Shown here: one piece after another, positions 1 to 11,831 of the stretch
Layout: the number at the start of each line of letters is the position of its first letter
How positions within the stretch are numbered: the first letter of the stretch is position 1
NCBI GenBank assembly: GCA_016936435.1
Contig: JAFGXX010000068.1
Coordinates: 1-38,204 of the forward strand
Length of the DNA stretch: 38,204 bases
Direction of reading: 5' to 3'
Source: Bacteroidales bacterium
Lineage (GTDB): Bacteria > Bacteroidota > Bacteroidia > Bacteroidales > VadinHA17
Notes under the pieces: generated by a model
Told to the model about the DNA's origin: nothing
Seen by the model: the letters and a program-made list of their open reading frames with translations, nothing else
Databases searched by the model: none
Position numbers and translations under genes: made by a program

Positions 1-477
1 ATTCCTTCGGTGGAAAAGGGTTTCCATGAGGCAATGTCGAACGGTCCCCTTGCAGGATTTCCTCTCGAAAATTTAAAAGTGGTTTTAAAAGACGGTTCAT
101 ACCATCCGGTTGACTCCGATGCACTCTCGTTCGAAATTGCTGCAAAACAGGCATTCCGGCGTTATGCAGGCAAATGTAACCCTGTGTTGCTGGAGCCCGT
201 AATGTCGACGGAAGTGGTAACTCCCGAAGAATATGTCGGCGATGTAATAAGCGATTTCAACAAACGCAGAGGCAGGGTGGAAGGTATGGAATCGAAAGCA
301 GGTGCAAGGGTTGTCAGGGCAAAAGTACCTCTGGCAGAAAAATTCGGCTATGTTACTGTACTCCGGACCCTTACCTCGGGAAGAGCTACTTCAACCATGG
401 AGTTCTCACATTATGAAGAGGTGCCTGCAGAGATAGCTAACAGAATTGTCGAACTTACAAAAGGAAAAATTCTTTAA
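1..477 (+). CDS. fusA: Elongation factor G, C-terminal part (truncated by window start)
   Basis: Frame open from base 1; '[33 protein letters not shown]' and '[27 protein letters not shown]' are EF-G domain IV/V motifs; lies directly upstream of rpsJ. Confidence 0.97.
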   Translation: MPSVEKGFHEAMSNGPLAGFPLENLKVVLKDGSYHPVDSDALSFEIAAKQAFRRYAGKCNPVLLEPVMSTEVVTPEEYVGDVISDFNKRRGRVEGMESKAGARVVRAKVPLAEKFGYVTVLRTLTSGRATSTMEFSHYEEVPAEIANRIVELTKGKIL

Positions 478-479
478 AG

Positions 480-785
480 ATGAGTCAGAAAATCAGGATC
501 AAATTAAAATCTTACGATCATAACCTCGTGGATAAATCTGCCGAGAAGATCGTTAAAACCGTAAAATCTACAGGTGCGGTTGTCAGCGGCCCGATACCGC
601 TTCCTACCCACAAAAAGATCTTTACTGTTCTGAGGTCGCCGTTTGTCAACAAGAAAGCCAGGGAACAATTCCAGCTGTCATCATACAAGCGTCTGCTCGA
701 TATCTACAGCTCAACGCCCAAAACAATCGATGCTCTCATGAAACTTGAGCTTCCCAGCGGGGTTGAAGTTGAAATCAAAGTGTGA
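480..785 (+). CDS. rpsJ: 30S ribosomal protein S10
   Basis: '[21 protein letters not shown]...[28 protein letters not shown]' S10 signature. Confidence 0.98.
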   Translation: MSQKIRIKLKSYDHNLVDKSAEKIVKTVKSTGAVVSGPIPLPTHKKIFTVLRSPFVNKKAREQFQLSSYKRLLDIYSSTPKTIDALMKLELPSGVEVEIKV

Positions 786-806
786 AACCAGTAAAGTAAT
801 ACCAAG

Positions 807-1427
807 ATGCAGGGATTAATAGGAAAAAAGGTGGGAATGACATCCCTCTTCGACGAAGAAGGGAAAAATATCCCGTGTACGGTTCTGCAGGCCGGTCCGT
901 GTGTTGTAACACAGATCAAGACTGTTGAAAGAGATGGTTACTTTGCCGTACAGATAGGATTTGACGAAAAGAAGGAAAAACATTCTACAAAGGCTGAAAT
1001 AGGACACTTCAAAAAAGCCGGTACCACTCCCAGGAAGAAAGTTGTCGAATTTGATGGATTCAGAGAGGGCCAGGTCAGGGAAGGAGAAGTACTTACCGTT
1101 GACCTTTTTAAGACTGACACTTTTGTGGATGTCAGAGGATGGTCGAAGGGAAAAGGATTCCAGGGCGTCGTGCGGCGTCATGGTTTCGGTGGTGTAGGCG
1201 GACAGACCCACGGTCAGCATAACAGGGGCAGAGCTCCCGGTTCGCTTGGCGCATCGTCTTTCCCCTCACGGGTGCTCCCGGGTATGCGTATGGCAGGCCG
1301 TATGGGAGGCAATAAAGTTGCTTCCATAAGTATGGAAATAATGAAGCTTATGGAAGAGAACAATATTCTTATAGTTAAAGGATCGGTGCCCGGTCCTAAA
1401 GGTGGTTACGTAATAATAACAAAATAA
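807..1427 (+). CDS. rplC: 50S ribosomal protein L3
   Basis: '[17 protein letters not shown]', '[15 protein letters not shown]' motifs. Confidence 0.98.
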   Translation: MQGLIGKKVGMTSLFDEEGKNIPCTVLQAGPCVVTQIKTVERDGYFAVQIGFDEKKEKHSTKAEIGHFKKAGTTPRKKVVEFDGFREGQVREGEVLTVDLFKTDTFVDVRGWSKGKGFQGVVRRHGFGGVGGQTHGQHNRGRAPGSLGASSFPSRVLPGMRMAGRMGGNKVASISMEIMKLMEENNILIVKGSVPGPKGGYVIITK

Positions 1428-2056
1428 TGGAATTAGCTGTTGTCAATATTAACGGTAAGGAAACCGGAAGGAAAGTTAATCTTAACGATTCCATTTTCGG
1501 CATTGAGCCAAACGACCATGCCATATACCTCGATACAAAACAGTACATGGCAAAGCAGCGTCAGGGAACCCATAAATCGAAGGAAAGAGGTGAGGTTTCA
1601 GGAAGTACCCGTAAGATCAAAAGACAGAAAGGTACAGGTACGGCTCGCGCAGGGAGCATCAAGAACCCTCTCTTCAGAGGTGGCGGCCGTGTTTTCGGTC
1701 CGCAGCCAAAAGACTACGAGTTCAAACTGAACAAAAAAGTGAAGCAACTGGCAAGAAAATCAGCTCTTTCGTACAAGGCATCTTCACAAAATATCATCGT
1801 GGTGGAAGACTTCTCCCTTGAAGCTCCCAAAACAAAAGAAATTGTCAAAATAGAGACGAATCTGAATCTCAGCAAGAAAAAATCGCTTATTGTTTTATCG
1901 GAACCAAATAAAAATGTATATTTGTCAGCCCGAAATACACAAGGGCTTGAAGTTGTAACGGCCAATGCGTTAAATACTTATGAGATAATGAGGGCTTCAA
2001 CTTTGGTGCTTGTGGAGAGTGCAATTGACGTTTTGCAGGCAACTTTTGAAAATTAG
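1427..2056 (+). CDS. rplD: 50S ribosomal protein L4
   Basis: '[38 protein letters not shown]'; start ATG overlaps rplC stop (TAATG). Confidence 0.98.
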   Translation: MELAVVNINGKETGRKVNLNDSIFGIEPNDHAIYLDTKQYMAKQRQGTHKSKERGEVSGSTRKIKRQKGTGTARAGSIKNPLFRGGGRVFGPQPKDYEFKLNKKVKQLARKSALSYKASSQNIIVVEDFSLEAPKTKEIVKIETNLNLSKKKSLIVLSEPNKNVYLSARNTQGLEVVTANALNTYEIMRASTLVLVESAIDVLQATFEN

Positions 2057-2069
2057 AAAAATTTAAGTG

Positions 2070-2360
2070 ATGAATATTCTGCTTAAACCCTTAGTAACTG
2101 AAAAAATGACAGCCCAGGGCGATAAATTCAACCGTTATGGATTTATTGTCGATAAAAAGGCTAACAAGTTACAGATCAAAAAAGCCGTTGAGGATTTATA
2201 CGGAGTAACTGTTGACTCGGTTAACACTCTTCGCTATGGCGGAAAAGTGAAGACACGAAATACAAAATCAGGACTCCTGACAGGGAAGACAAATGCTTAT
2301 AAAAAAGCTGTTATTACCCTTGCCGAAGGAAGTAAGATAGATTTCTATAGCAATATTTAA
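2070..2360 (+). CDS. rplW: 50S ribosomal protein L23
   Basis: '[13 protein letters not shown]...[24 protein letters not shown]'. Confidence 0.97.
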   Translation: MNILLKPLVTEKMTAQGDKFNRYGFIVDKKANKLQIKKAVEDLYGVTVDSVNTLRYGGKVKTRNTKSGLLTGKTNAYKKAVITLAEGSKIDFYSNI

Positions 2361-2368
2361 AAACCAGT

Positions 2369-3193
2369 ATGGCAGTCAGAAAGATCAAACCTGTAACACC
2401 AGGTCAGAGACACAAGATCATCAGCGCTTTTGACAATATCACAAGCGCTGCGCCGGAGAAATCCCTCCTCATGCCGCTGAAAAAATCAGGAGGAAGGAAT
2501 GTTAACGGCCACAGGACTATGAGGTACATCGGCGGCGGTCATAAAAAGATGTACAGGGTCATCGATTTCCACAGAAATAAAGATGACGTGCAAGCAACCG
2601 TAAAAACGATAGAGTACGATCCCAACAGATCATCGAGGATCGCACTCGTTGTTTATGAGGATGGAGAAAAGAGATATATCATTGCCCCTGCAGGACTGAC
2701 TGTCGGAAGCCATATTCTCTCAGGGAAAAATGCAGCTCCCGAAATAGGAAATACAATGTTCCTCAGCGACATACCTCTCGGAACCATAGTTCATAACATT
2801 GAACTGAAACCGGGCAAGGGAGCAGCTCTGGCCCGCAGCGCAGGAACTTATGCGCAGCTGTCAGCCCGTGAAGGTAAATATGCTACCATAAAGCTTCCTT
2901 CGGGCGAAACCAGGATGGTGCTTACTGAATGCCGTGCAACCATAGGTACTGTTTCAAATGCCGATCATAACCTGGAGAAGTCAGGTAAGGCAGGCCGCTC
3001 GCGCTGGCAGGGAAGAAGACCCAGAGTCAGAGGCGTCGTCATGAATCCCGTCGATCACCCAATGGGCGGTGGCGAAGGAAGAGCATCAGGAGGTCACCCG
3101 CGCTCACGTAAGGGGATGCCGGCTAAAGGATTTAAAACCAGAGACAGGAAAAAGTATTCCGCCAAACATATTATTGAAAGAAGGAAAAAATAA
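2369..3193 (+). CDS. rplB: 50S ribosomal protein L2
   Basis: '[17 protein letters not shown]', '[28 protein letters not shown]'. Confidence 0.98.
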   Translation: MAVRKIKPVTPGQRHKIISAFDNITSAAPEKSLLMPLKKSGGRNVNGHRTMRYIGGGHKKMYRVIDFHRNKDDVQATVKTIEYDPNRSSRIALVVYEDGEKRYIIAPAGLTVGSHILSGKNAAPEIGNTMFLSDIPLGTIVHNIELKPGKGAALARSAGTYAQLSAREGKYATIKLPSGETRMVLTECRATIGTVSNADHNLEKSGKAGRSRWQGRRPRVRGVVMNPVDHPMGGGEGRASGGHPRSRKGMPAKGFKTRDRKKYSAKHIIERRKK

Positions 3194-3203
3194 CTGATAT
3201 ACT

Positions 3204-3467
3204 ATGAGCAGATCAATTAAAAAAGGACCCTTTATTGATTTTAAGCTTGAGAAGAGAGTTCTTGAGATGAATGACAGCGGGAAGAAATCAGTGGTCAAGA
3301 CCTGGTCGAGAAGGTCGGTTATATCGCCTGACTTCGTCGGACATACTATAGCAGTTCATAACGGCAATAAGTTTATACCTGTTTACATTACCGAGAACAT
3401 GGTGGGCCACAAGCTCGGAGAATTTGCGCCTACACGTACCTTCAGAGGTCACTCGGGTAATAAGTAA
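3204..3467 (+). CDS. rpsS: 30S ribosomal protein S19
   Basis: '[19 protein letters not shown]...[21 protein letters not shown]'. Confidence 0.98.
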   Translation: MSRSIKKGPFIDFKLEKRVLEMNDSGKKSVVKTWSRRSVISPDFVGHTIAVHNGNKFIPVYITENMVGHKLGEFAPTRTFRGHSGNK

Positions 3468-3497
3468 TAAATGTAAACACCGAAAATATCTTAAAAA

Positions 3498-3917
3498 ATG
3501 GGTGCAAGAAAAAGAAATACAGCTGAAGCCAGGAAAGAGGCAGCCAGGACAAATTACCAGGCAGTACTGAGAAACTGTCCCACCTCCCCCAGAAAAATGA
3601 GACTGGTAACAGGTCTTATCAGTGGCAAGGAAGTGAACAAAGCCCTTGATATACTGAAATACAGCTCACAGGAAGCATCGCGCCGGCTGGAGAAGTTGCT
3701 TCTTTCAGCCATTGCAAACTGGCAGGCAAAAAATGAAGGCGTGAGAGTCGAAGACAGCAACCTTTATGTCAAAAACATTCATGTCGACGGCGGCCGGACG
3801 CTGAAAAGACTGCAGACAGCGCCACAGGGAAGAGCATACAGACTGAGGAAAAGATCAAATCATGTTACTCTTGTGCTCGACAGCAGAAATAAGGAAGTTG
3901 AAAATACAGCAAAATAA
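3498..3917 (+). CDS. rplV: 50S ribosomal protein L22
   Basis: '[27 protein letters not shown]', '[31 protein letters not shown]'. Confidence 0.97.
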   Translation: MGARKRNTAEARKEAARTNYQAVLRNCPTSPRKMRLVTGLISGKEVNKALDILKYSSQEASRRLEKLLLSAIANWQAKNEGVRVEDSNLYVKNIHVDGGRTLKRLQTAPQGRAYRLRKRSNHVTLVLDSRNKEVENTAK

Positions 3918-3922
3918 TTCAA

Positions 3923-4621
3923 ATGGGACAGAAAGTTAATCCGATAGGCAACAGGCTGGGTATAATAAAAGGCTGGGACTCAAATTGGTACGGAGGAAAA
4001 GACTTTTCCGGGAAACTGGTTGAAGACACGAAGATCAGGGAATACCTGAATGCCAGGCTCGCCAAAGCCAGTATCTCAAAAATCGTTATTGAAAGAACAC
4101 TGAAGCTTATCACAGTAACCGTTAATACCGCACGTCCGGGGATAATAATCGGAAAAGGCGGACAGGAAGTTGACAAGCTTAAGGAAGAACTCAGGAAGAT
4201 CACCAAAAAAGAAGTCCAGATAAATATTTATGAGGTTAAACGCCCCGAACTTGATGCAAATATTGTAGCCAGTAACGTAGCCCGCCAGGTTGAAGGCAAA
4301 ATATCATACAGGCGTGCAATAAAAATGGCCATCGCATCCACAATGAGAATGGGTGCCGAAGGTGTCAAGATGGTTATCTCGGGCCGTCTGGGTGGTGCTG
4401 AAATGGCACGTACCGAAACCTACAAGGAAGGCCGGATACCTCTCCATACTTTCAGGGCCGATATCGATTATGCCCTGGCTGAAGCACATACCAAGGTCGG
4501 ACTTATAGGTATCAAAGTCTGGATTTGCAATGGCGAGGTGTATGGCAAAAGAGACCTTAGCCCCAACATAGGAGCAAGGAATGCCAAAGGAAAGAACATG
4601 AAGAGGAAAGGGAAGAAATAG
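3923..4621 (+). CDS. rpsC: 30S ribosomal protein S3
   Basis: '[23 protein letters not shown]', KH motif '[15 protein letters not shown]'. Confidence 0.98.
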   Translation: MGQKVNPIGNRLGIIKGWDSNWYGGKDFSGKLVEDTKIREYLNARLAKASISKIVIERTLKLITVTVNTARPGIIIGKGGQEVDKLKEELRKITKKEVQINIYEVKRPELDANIVASNVARQVEGKISYRRAIKMAIASTMRMGAEGVKMVISGRLGGAEMARTETYKEGRIPLHTFRADIDYALAEAHTKVGLIGIKVWICNGEVYGKRDLSPNIGARNAKGKNMKRKGKK

Positions 4622-4653
4622 AGAGTTCAAAATAATTTTTAAGATATAAAGCA

Positions 4654-5073
4654 ATGTTACAACCAAAAAGGTCCAAATACAGGAGAGCCCAGAAAGGGAG
4701 AATGAAAGGCAATGCACAGCGTGGCAACCAGCTGGCATTCGGATCATTTGGCATCAAGGCTCTGGAACAGAGCTGGATCACCGGCAGGCAGATAGAAGCA
4801 GCCCGCCAGGCTGTAACCCGTCATATGAAACGTGAAGGACAGCTATGGATCAGGGTGTTCCCGGATAAACCCATAACAAAAAAACCGGCTGAAGTGAGAA
4901 TGGGTAAGGGAAAAGGAGCACCTGAAGGATTTGTGGTTCCCGTTACCCCGGGAAGAATAATACTTGAGGCTGAAGGAGTCTCCTTCCAGGTTGCAAAGGA
5001 AGCACTGATGCTTGGTGCCCAGAAACTTCCGGTGACAACAAAATTTATTGTGCGCCGCGATTACGTTGAGTAA
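4654..5073 (+). CDS. rplP: 50S ribosomal protein L16
   Basis: '[19 protein letters not shown]...[42 protein letters not shown]'. Confidence 0.98.
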   Translation: MLQPKRSKYRRAQKGRMKGNAQRGNQLAFGSFGIKALEQSWITGRQIEAARQAVTRHMKREGQLWIRVFPDKPITKKPAEVRMGKGKGAPEGFVVPVTPGRIILEAEGVSFQVAKEALMLGAQKLPVTTKFIVRRDYVE

Positions 5074-5090
5074 TACAAAATATCAGAGAG

Positions 5091-5294
5091 ATGAAAATAT
5101 CAGAAATAAGGGAATTAAGTACTCCTGATCTTCTTGAAAGGATCGACACGGAGAAAACAATGCTCGTCAGAATGAAGATGAACCATGCTATTACTCCTCT
5201 CGACAATCCTCAGAAAATCAAGCAGGTAAAGCTCACCATCGCACGCCTGCTTACCGAACTGAGAGCCAGGGAATCAAAACAAAATACTAATTAG
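5091..5294 (+). CDS. rpmC: 50S ribosomal protein L29
   Basis: Small alpha-helical ORF '[18 protein letters not shown]...[16 protein letters not shown]' in the L16-S17 slot. Confidence 0.95.
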   Translation: MKISEIRELSTPDLLERIDTEKTMLVRMKMNHAITPLDNPQKIKQVKLTIARLLTELRARESKQNTN

Positions 5295-5305
5295 CCGTAT
5301 CAGCA

Positions 5306-5560
5306 ATGGAAAGGAAATTAAGAAAAGAACGAATCGGTGTCGTTTTAAGTAATAAAATGGACAAATCTATCGTGGTTGCGGTAAGAAGAAAAGTAAAGCA
5401 TCCTATTTACGGCAAGTTCATCAATACCACAAAGAAGCTGATGGCACACGATGAGGAGAATTCATGCAACGTCGGCGATACGGTTCGTATATCGGAGACC
5501 AGGCCTCTGAGCAAAAATAAATCCTGGAGAGTGGTTGAAATAATTGAAAGAGCTAAGTAA
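5306..5560 (+). CDS. rpsQ: 30S ribosomal protein S17
   Basis: '[30 protein letters not shown]...[32 protein letters not shown]'. Confidence 0.97.
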   Translation: MERKLRKERIGVVLSNKMDKSIVVAVRRKVKHPIYGKFINTTKKLMAHDEENSCNVGDTVRISETRPLSKNKSWRVVEIIERAK

Positions 5561-5562
5561 TC

Positions 5563-5928
5563 ATGATACAGCAGGAAACAAGGCTAACAGTAGCCGACAA
5601 TTCAGGTGCCAAGGAAGTGTTATGCATCAGGGTTCTGGGAGGCAGTAAAAAAAGATATGCCACTGTCGGCGACAAGATTGTAGTGAGTGTAAAATCAGCG
5701 CTCCCGTCAGGAGAAGCAAAGAAAGGCACAGTAAGCAAGGCTGTCGTGGTAAGGACCAAAAAGGAGATCCGCAGAGCCGACGGATCCTATATCAGGTTTG
5801 ACGACAATGCCGTGGTATTGCTTAACAATCAGGATGAAGTCCGCGGAACCCGTATTTTCGGCCCGGTGGCAAGAGAACTGCGCGAAAAATTCATGAAGAT
5901 AGTTTCACTCGCACCTGAAGTATTGTAA
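5563..5928 (+). CDS. rplN: 50S ribosomal protein L14
   Basis: '[33 protein letters not shown]'. Confidence 0.98.
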   Translation: MIQQETRLTVADNSGAKEVLCIRVLGGSKKRYATVGDKIVVSVKSALPSGEAKKGTVSKAVVVRTKKEIRRADGSYIRFDDNAVVLLNNQDEVRGTRIFGPVARELREKFMKIVSLAPEVL

Positions 5929-5947
5929 TTTTTATATCAAAGAAACA

Positions 5948-6271
5948 ATGCAAAAGAAAATAAATATAAAAAAGGGCGATACGGTTATGGTAATAACCGG
6001 AGAGTCGAAAGGTCAGAAAGGACGTGTGCTTACTGTTGACAGGGATAAGGAAAGGGCTATAGTTGAAGGAGTTAACCTGGTATCCAAACACACCAAACCT
6101 AATTCCAAAGCCCCCCAGGGAGGTATCATAAGAAAAGAAGCCCCTGTTCACCTGTCAAACCTGATGCTCATAGATCCGACATCGGGAAAACCGACACGTA
6201 TCGGACGCAAACCCGGTCAGAAAGGTAAACTAGTACGTTATTCAAAAAAATCAGGAGAGGAGATCAAATAA
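5948..6271 (+). CDS. rplX: 50S ribosomal protein L24
   Basis: KOW motif '[23 protein letters not shown]'; '[12 protein letters not shown]'. Confidence 0.97.
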   Translation: MQKKINIKKGDTVMVITGESKGQKGRVLTVDRDKERAIVEGVNLVSKHTKPNSKAPQGGIIRKEAPVHLSNLMLIDPTSGKPTRIGRKPGQKGKLVRYSKKSGEEIK

Positions 6272-6822
6272 TGTATACACCTGCACTGAAAACGAAATAT
6301 AGCAGCGAGATTATACCTGCATTAATGAAGGAATTCGGCTACAAGACCGTTATGGAGGTCCCCAGGCTGGAAAAAATTGTGTTAAACCAGGGTGTCGGAC
6401 AGGCTATAGCCGACAAGAAATTACTCGAATCAGGAGTTAAGGAACTTTCCGATATAGCCGGACAGAAAGCAGTCCTTACATATTCTTCCAAGGATATATC
6501 AAATTTCAAACTGAGAAAGAATATGCCTATCGGAATAATGGTCACACTCAGAAAAGAAAGGATGTATGAATTCCTTGAGAGGCTTATCTCGGTAGCACTG
6601 CCGCGAATCCGCGATTTCAAGGGTATCAACGCCAAACTTGACGGAAGGGGTAATTATACCCTGGGAATTACCGAACAGATCATTTTCCCCGAGATAGACC
6701 TCGATAAGATCACAAAGATCATGGGACTCCAGATAACCTTTGTCACCTCGGCGAAAACTGACGAAGAGGCACTGTCGCTGCTCAAAAATTTCGGATTACC
6801 ATTCAAAACATCTAAAAACTGA
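6271..6822 (+). CDS. rplE: 50S ribosomal protein L5
   Basis: '[18 protein letters not shown]', '[11 protein letters not shown]'-type motif, '[22 protein letters not shown]'. Confidence 0.98.
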   Translation: MYTPALKTKYSSEIIPALMKEFGYKTVMEVPRLEKIVLNQGVGQAIADKKLLESGVKELSDIAGQKAVLTYSSKDISNFKLRKNMPIGIMVTLRKERMYEFLERLISVALPRIRDFKGINAKLDGRGNYTLGITEQIIFPEIDLDKITKIMGLQITFVTSAKTDEEALSLLKNFGLPFKTSKN

Positions 6823-6826
6823 TAAT

Positions 6827-7096
6827 ATGGCCAAGGAATCAATGATAGCCCGGGAGGTTAAACGTGCCAGAATGGCACAGAAATATTCAGCCAAAAGAGC
6901 CCAGCTTAAAGCAGCAGGCGATTATGTAGGGCTGAGCCGTATTCCCAGGAACTCTAACCCCAACCGCCAGCGTAACCGCTGTAAAATAACAGGTCGTACC
7001 AGGGGTTACATGAGACAGTTCGGGATCAGCAGAATAACCTTCAGGGAAATGGCTTCATTCGGACTGATACCCGGTGTGAAAAAAGCCAGCTGGTAA
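6827..7096 (+). CDS. rpsN: 30S ribosomal protein S14 (89 aa, no CxxC zinc motifs)
   Basis: ATG at 6827 inside the longer 6740 ORF; '[16 protein letters not shown]...[39 protein letters not shown]'. Confidence 0.97.
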   Translation: MAKESMIAREVKRARMAQKYSAKRAQLKAAGDYVGLSRIPRNSNPNRQRNRCKITGRTRGYMRQFGISRITFREMASFGLIPGVKKASW

Positions 7097-7131
7097 TTGA
7101 GGAAAATATAAACAAATAATTTGAACAGAAA

Positions 7132-7530
7132 ATGACTGATCCAATTGCTGATTTACTGACCAGAATAAGAAACGCCATAATGGCCGGTCATAAAATTGTT
7201 GAGGCACCTGCTTCCGGTCTTAAAAAGGAAATAGCAAGAATACTTTTTGAAAAAGGATATATACTGAGCTATAAAGTTGTTGAAGGCAAAAATCCTCAGG
7301 GCATTCTGAAGATAGCCCTCAAGTACAATCCAAGGAGCAAGAAACCTGCAATCAAGGAACTGCAGCGTGTAAGCCGTCCAGGATTAAGGAATTATGCCGG
7401 TGCCGAAGACCTGCCGCGAATTTTGAACGGACTGGGAATAGCAATTATTTCCACCTCAAAGGGGCTGATGACCGATAAGGAAGCCAGAAAAGAGAACATT
7501 GGCGGTGAAGTGTTGTGTTATGTTTATTAA
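7132..7530 (+). CDS. rpsH: 30S ribosomal protein S8
   Basis: '[20 protein letters not shown]', '[31 protein letters not shown]'. Confidence 0.98.
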   Translation: MTDPIADLLTRIRNAIMAGHKIVEAPASGLKKEIARILFEKGYILSYKVVEGKNPQGILKIALKYNPRSKKPAIKELQRVSRPGLRNYAGAEDLPRILNGLGIAIISTSKGLMTDKEARKENIGGEVLCYVY

Positions 7531-7542
7531 AAGGAGAAAACA

Positions 7543-8097
7543 ATGTCACGAATAGGAAAATTACCTGTAAACCTGCCCGCGGGGGTCACTGTGAACATCA
7601 GCAGCGACAACTTGGTCAGCGTGAAAGGGCCTCTGGGTGAACTTACCCGTGTTGTTGATAAAGATATTAATATTGAAATTAAAGACAACCAGGTTGTGAT
7701 AACCAGGCCTTCGGAATCAAAGAGACATAAGTCTATGCATGGGCTTTACCGTGCGCTCATAGCCAACATGGTTACGGGTGTTTCGGAAGGATACAAAAAG
7801 GAGCTTGAACTTGTAGGAGTAGGCTACCGTGCCGAGGCAAAAGGACAGCAGCTTGAGATGAGCCTGGGTTACTCGCATGATATTATAATGATGCTCCCCG
7901 ATGAGGTTAAGATTGAAACAAAAACCGAAAGGAGAAGTAACCCGATAATAACTCTCAAAAGTATCGATAAACAGCTCATCGGTCATGTGGCAGCAAAGAT
8001 CAGGTCTCTTCGTCCGCCTGAGCCCTACAAGGGAAAGGGGATCAAATTCGTGGGCGAACAGCTGAGAAGGAAAGCCGGTAAATCGGCAAGTGTGTAA
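7543..8097 (+). CDS. rplF: 50S ribosomal protein L6
   Basis: 'MSRIGKLPVNLPAGV', 'RPPEPYKGKGIKFVGEQLRRKAGK'; unusually strong AAGGAG just upstream. Confidence 0.98.
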   Translation: MSRIGKLPVNLPAGVTVNISSDNLVSVKGPLGELTRVVDKDINIEIKDNQVVITRPSESKRHKSMHGLYRALIANMVTGVSEGYKKELELVGVGYRAEAKGQQLEMSLGYSHDIIMMLPDEVKIETKTERRSNPIITLKSIDKQLIGHVAAKIRSLRPPEPYKGKGIKFVGEQLRRKAGKSASV

Positions 8098-8129
8098 CAG
8101 GTATGTTAATCTGGTAAAAGTTTAAAAAA

Positions 8130-8492
8130 ATGGCCTTAACGACGTTGGAACGCAGGACAAGGATCAAAATGAGGATCCGGAAAAGAATAAGCGGCACTGC
8201 AGATGTCCCGAGACTCGCAGTATTCCGCAGCAACAAACAGATATATGCACAGGTTGTTGACGACCTGGCCCGGGTAACCCTTCTTTCAGCTTCATCGAGG
8301 GAGAAGGACGTTGCCGCAAAATCGGCAGGTAAGAATAAAACAGAACAGGCAAAGATGGTCGGTGAACTGCTCGCTTCAAAATGCCGCGAAAAAGGCATTG
8401 AGAGAGTGGTGTTCGACAGGAGCGGATATAAATATCATGGCAGAGTAAAATCATTGGCAGATTCAGCCCGCGAAGGCGGATTAAAATTCTAG
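8130..8492 (+). CDS. rplR: 50S ribosomal protein L18
   Basis: '[35 protein letters not shown]', '[27 protein letters not shown]'. Confidence 0.98.
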   Translation: MALTTLERRTRIKMRIRKRISGTADVPRLAVFRSNKQIYAQVVDDLARVTLLSASSREKDVAAKSAGKNKTEQAKMVGELLASKCREKGIERVVFDRSGYKYHGRVKSLADSAREGGLKF

Positions 8493-8498
8493 TTGATC

Positions 8499-9014
8499 AT
8501 GGCAGAAGGTATAAGAAAAGTGAAAACCAGCGACCTGGAACTTAAAGACAGGCTTGTAAGCATTCAGAGAGTTACCAAGGTTACAAAAGGTGGAAGAACA
8601 TTCAGTTTCTCGGCTATAGTGGTTGTGGGAAATGAAAACGGTGTAGTCGGACATGGCCTCGGTAAGGCCAGTGAAGTAACCACCGCCATAGCCAAGGGAA
8701 TTGAAGATGCCAAGAAAAACCTCATAAAGGTTCCCGTGATCAATGGCACCATACCGCACGAGCAGATTGCAAAGTTCGGTGGTGCAAGGGTATTTATCAA
8801 ACCGGCTTCTCCCGGTACCGGCGTTAAGGCAGGAGGTGCTATGCGTGCCGTCCTCGAAAGCGTCGGAGTAAAGAATGTCCTCGCCAAATCAAAGGGATCT
8901 TCAAATCCGCACAACCTTGTTAAGGCAACATTTGCTGCTTTGCTTGAAATGCGCGATGCATACAACATCGCCGAGCACAGGGGAGTAAAACTGGAAAAAG
9001 TGTTTAATGGTTAG
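8499..9014 (+). CDS. rpsE: 30S ribosomal protein S5
   Basis: '[42 protein letters not shown]'. Confidence 0.98.
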   Translation: MAEGIRKVKTSDLELKDRLVSIQRVTKVTKGGRTFSFSAIVVVGNENGVVGHGLGKASEVTTAIAKGIEDAKKNLIKVPVINGTIPHEQIAKFGGARVFIKPASPGTGVKAGGAMRAVLESVGVKNVLAKSKGSSNPHNLVKATFAALLEMRDAYNIAEHRGVKLEKVFNG

Positions 9015-9028
9015 CAATAATTGATACT

Positions 9029-9208
9029 ATGGCAAAGATTCGTATCACCCAGGTGAAAAGCAGGAACGGTAAACCTGAAAGACAAAAGCGGACACTCGAT
9101 GCTCTCGGTATCCGTAAACTTAACCACAGTGTGGAGAAGGAAGCTACTCCTCAGATACTGGGAATGGTTGCCAGGGTAAGTCACCTGGTTAAAGTTGAGA
9201 ACATTTAG
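9029..9208 (+). CDS. rpmD: 50S ribosomal protein L30 (59 aa; absent from the ORF track)
   Basis: ATG 9029 to TAG 9208 read by hand: MAKIRITQVKSRNGKPERQKRTLDALGIRKLNHSVEKEATPQILGMVARVSHLVKVENI; expected position between rpsE and rplO. Confidence 0.96.
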   Translation: MAKIRITQVKSRNGKPERQKRTLDALGIRKLNHSVEKEATPQILGMVARVSHLVKVENI

Positions 9209-9239
9209 GTATTAAATTTTATTTGAAAGATATAACATC

Positions 9240-9686
9240 ATGGATTTGAGTAACTTAAAATCTGCCAAAGGCTCTGTCAAAAAGAGCAAGCGTTTAGGCC
9301 GCGGTCAGGGTTCCGGAAATGGCGGTACGTCGACCAGAGGTCATAAAGGAGCAAAGTCCAGGTCAGGCTTCAGCAAAAAGATCGGATTTGAGGGAGGACA
9401 GATGCCACTGCAGAGACGTGTTCCGAAGTTCGGGTTCAAAAATATCAACCGCAGGGAATACAAAGGCATAAATATTAATGTACTTCAGTCGCTGGCTGAG
9501 AAAAATAACCTTGATAAAATCGATATTGACGTTCTTGTGAAGTCAGGTCTTGTTTCAAAAAATGCCCTCGTAAAGATACTGGGAAGAGGAACACTTGACA
9601 GAACACTGGAAGTTCATGCCCATGCCTTCAGCAAATCGGCTGTTGCTGCTATTGAAGCCAGGAAAGGAACTGTTGTAAAACTTTGA
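9240..9686 (+). CDS. rplO: 50S ribosomal protein L15
   Basis: 'KSKRLGRGQGSGNGGTSTRGHKGAKSRSG', 'GGQMPLQRRVPKFGFKN'. Confidence 0.98.
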   Translation: MDLSNLKSAKGSVKKSKRLGRGQGSGNGGTSTRGHKGAKSRSGFSKKIGFEGGQMPLQRRVPKFGFKNINRREYKGININVLQSLAEKNNLDKIDIDVLVKSGLVSKNALVKILGRGTLDRTLEVHAHAFSKSAVAAIEARKGTVVKL

Positions 9687-9690
9687 TCTC

Positions 9691-11028
9691 ATGAGATTCA
9701 TTCAGACCATTAAGAACATTTTTAAGATCGAGGACCTTCGTGCAAGGTTGATATATACTTTCGCCATAATAATGCTGTACAGGCTTGGCAAATATGTAAG
9801 CCTCCCCGGTATTAACCCGCAGTTCCTCGGAAATCTTCAGGACAGCACTTCGCAGGGTATTATGGGGCTCCTCGACATGTTCTCGGGAGGCGCATTCTCC
9901 CAGGCTTCCATATTTGCCCTGGGTATCATGCCCTATATCTCAGCCTCGATCGTGGTCCAGCTGCTGGGGATCGTCTTTCCCTACTTTCAGAAACTCCAGA
10001 GGGAGGGCGAGAGCGGCAGACGTAAAATGAATCAGTATACACGTTATCTGACAGTTATAATACTTGTACTCCAGGCTCCTACTTACCTTATAAGTCTTTC
10101 CAGAACCCTCGACCCCCAGGCTTTTGTACTCACCGGTAACTATCAGCGCTTTTTTATGATATCCTCGACGGTAATCCTTACCGCGGGTACCATCTTTGTT
10201 ATGTGGCTTGGTGAAAAAATCACCGACAAAGGTATCGGGAACGGTATCTCACTATTGATAATGATAGGTATCATCGCCAGGCTGCCGCAAAATTTCCTCT
10301 TTGAGTGGGGAACAAGAATGAACGGAACCGGTGGACCTGTTGCTCTTATCGTGGAGATAATATTCTGGTTCGTGGTAATAATAGGATGTATTATGCTGGT
10401 ACAGGGAACACGAAGGGTTCCGGTTCAGTATGCCCGCCGTATAATTGGAAACAAGCAGTACGGGGGGGTCAGACAGTATATCCCTCTCAAGGTGAACGCT
10501 GCAGGGGTAATGCCGATAATATTTGCACAGGCGATTATGATGCTTCCCATGCTTCTGGCAGGCTTCAGGGATGAGAGTTCAGGATTTGTGGTTACATTTT
10601 CGAATATATACGGATTCTGGTATAACATGGTGACCGCATTGCTGATAATCGCCTTCACATATTTCTATACCGCCATAACAATAAATCCCGTTCAGATGGC
10701 TGAAGATATGAAGAAGAACGGAGGCTTTATTCCTGGAATAAAACCCGGAAGGAAAACTGTTGAATTCTTCGACATGATCATGTCGAGGATAACTCTTCCC
10801 GGTTCAATATTCCTTGCAATTGTTGCAATACTGCCCGCTATCGCGGTAATAGCAGGTGTCACACCCCAGTTTGCGCAGTTCTACGGAGGAACTTCGCTGC
10901 TCATACTTGTGGGTGTTGTTCTCGATACGCTTCAGCAGATTGAAAGTCATCTGCTCATGAGGCACTATGACGGTCTGATGAAATCGGGCCGTATAAAGGG
11001 AAGAACAGGCGCTGTAACAGCGATATAG
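9691..11028 (+). CDS. secY: Preprotein translocase subunit SecY
   Basis: Multi-TM; 'PGINPQFLGN', 'FALGIMPYISASIVVQLL', 'GIGNGISLLIMIGI', 'LKVNAAGVMPIIFA'. Confidence 0.98.
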   Translation: MRFIQTIKNIFKIEDLRARLIYTFAIIMLYRLGKYVSLPGINPQFLGNLQDSTSQGIMGLLDMFSGGAFSQASIFALGIMPYISASIVVQLLGIVFPYFQKLQREGESGRRKMNQYTRYLTVIILVLQAPTYLISLSRTLDPQAFVLTGNYQRFFMISSTVILTAGTIFVMWLGEKITDKGIGNGISLLIMIGIIARLPQNFLFEWGTRMNGTGGPVALIVEIIFWFVVIIGCIMLVQGTRRVPVQYARRIIGNKQYGGVRQYIPLKVNAAGVMPIIFAQAIMMLPMLLAGFRDESSGFVVTFSNIYGFWYNMVTALLIIAFTYFYTAITINPVQMAEDMKKNGGFIPGIKPGRKTVEFFDMIMSRITLPGSIFLAIVAILPAIAVIAGVTPQFAQFYGGTSLLILVGVVLDTLQQIESHLLMRHYDGLMKSGRIKGRTGAVTAI

Positions 11029-11050
11029 ACAAGGCAGAATACGTTCTTTG

Positions 11051-11827
11051 ATGTTGTACTTAAAGACCGATGAAGAGGTAGAGTCCCTCAGGGAAAGCAA
11101 CATGCTGGTGTCGCGGACACTTGCTGAAGTTGCCAGGCATATAAGGCCGGGTGTTACCACTCTTTATCTCGACAGGATTGCAGAAGAATTCATCCGTGAT
11201 CATTCGGCAGTTCCGGCATTCAAGGGTTATGGTGGTTTCCCCGCCACACTCTGCACATCGGTCAATGAAGAGGTGGTCCATGGTATCCCTTCAGCTTATC
11301 AGCTACGCGAGGGAGACATCATCTCAGTGGATTGTGGTGTAATACTTAAGGGCTGGTATGGCGACAGTGCATACACTTTCGCGGTGGGGGATATATCCGT
11401 TGAGGTGAAAAAGCTTATCGACTACACCAGGGAATCGCTTGAAGAAGGTGTGAGGTCGGCAGTAGCAGGAAACAGGGTAGGAGATGTCTCATACTCTGTT
11501 CAGAAAAAAGCCGAAAGCGGAGGATTCTCAGTAGTAAGGGAGCTTGTTGGTCACGGCCTGGGACGGAAATTGCATGAGCCCCCTGAGGTTCCGAACTTCG
11601 GTAAAAGGGGGACAGGACCAAAGCTGGAGAAAGGGCTGGTGATCTGCATCGAACCCATGATAAACATGGGAAGAAAAGAAACACGTCAGATGAGCGACGG
11701 CTGGACCATCAGGACTCTCGACGGCAAACCATCGGCACATTTTGAATATGCTGTTGCCGTAAACAGGGAGAAGGCTGACGTGCTGACGACATTTGAATTT
11801 ATTGAGGAAGTAATTAATAAAATCTGA
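11051..11827 (+). CDS. map: Type I methionyl aminopeptidase
   Basis: '[42 protein letters not shown]', '[18 protein letters not shown]', 'IEPMINMG'. Confidence 0.98.
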   Translation: MLYLKTDEEVESLRESNMLVSRTLAEVARHIRPGVTTLYLDRIAEEFIRDHSAVPAFKGYGGFPATLCTSVNEEVVHGIPSAYQLREGDIISVDCGVILKGWYGDSAYTFAVGDISVEVKKLIDYTRESLEEGVRSAVAGNRVGDVSYSVQKKAESGGFSVVRELVGHGLGRKLHEPPEVPNFGKRGTGPKLEKGLVICIEPMINMGRKETRQMSDGWTIRTLDGKPSAHFEYAVAVNREKADVLTTFEFIEEVINKI

Positions 11828-11831
11828 TTGT

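Noticed and set aside
816-1220. Long antisense ORFs opposite ribosomal genes (e.g. 816-1220, 4304-4747, 8042-8398, 8564-8968)
   Set aside because: Typical shadow frames opposite strongly conserved coding sequence, with no recognisable domains.
6740-6826. N-terminal extension of the S14 ORF upstream of 6827
   Set aside because: Overlaps the end of rplE; the conserved S14 N-terminus starts at the 6827 ATG.
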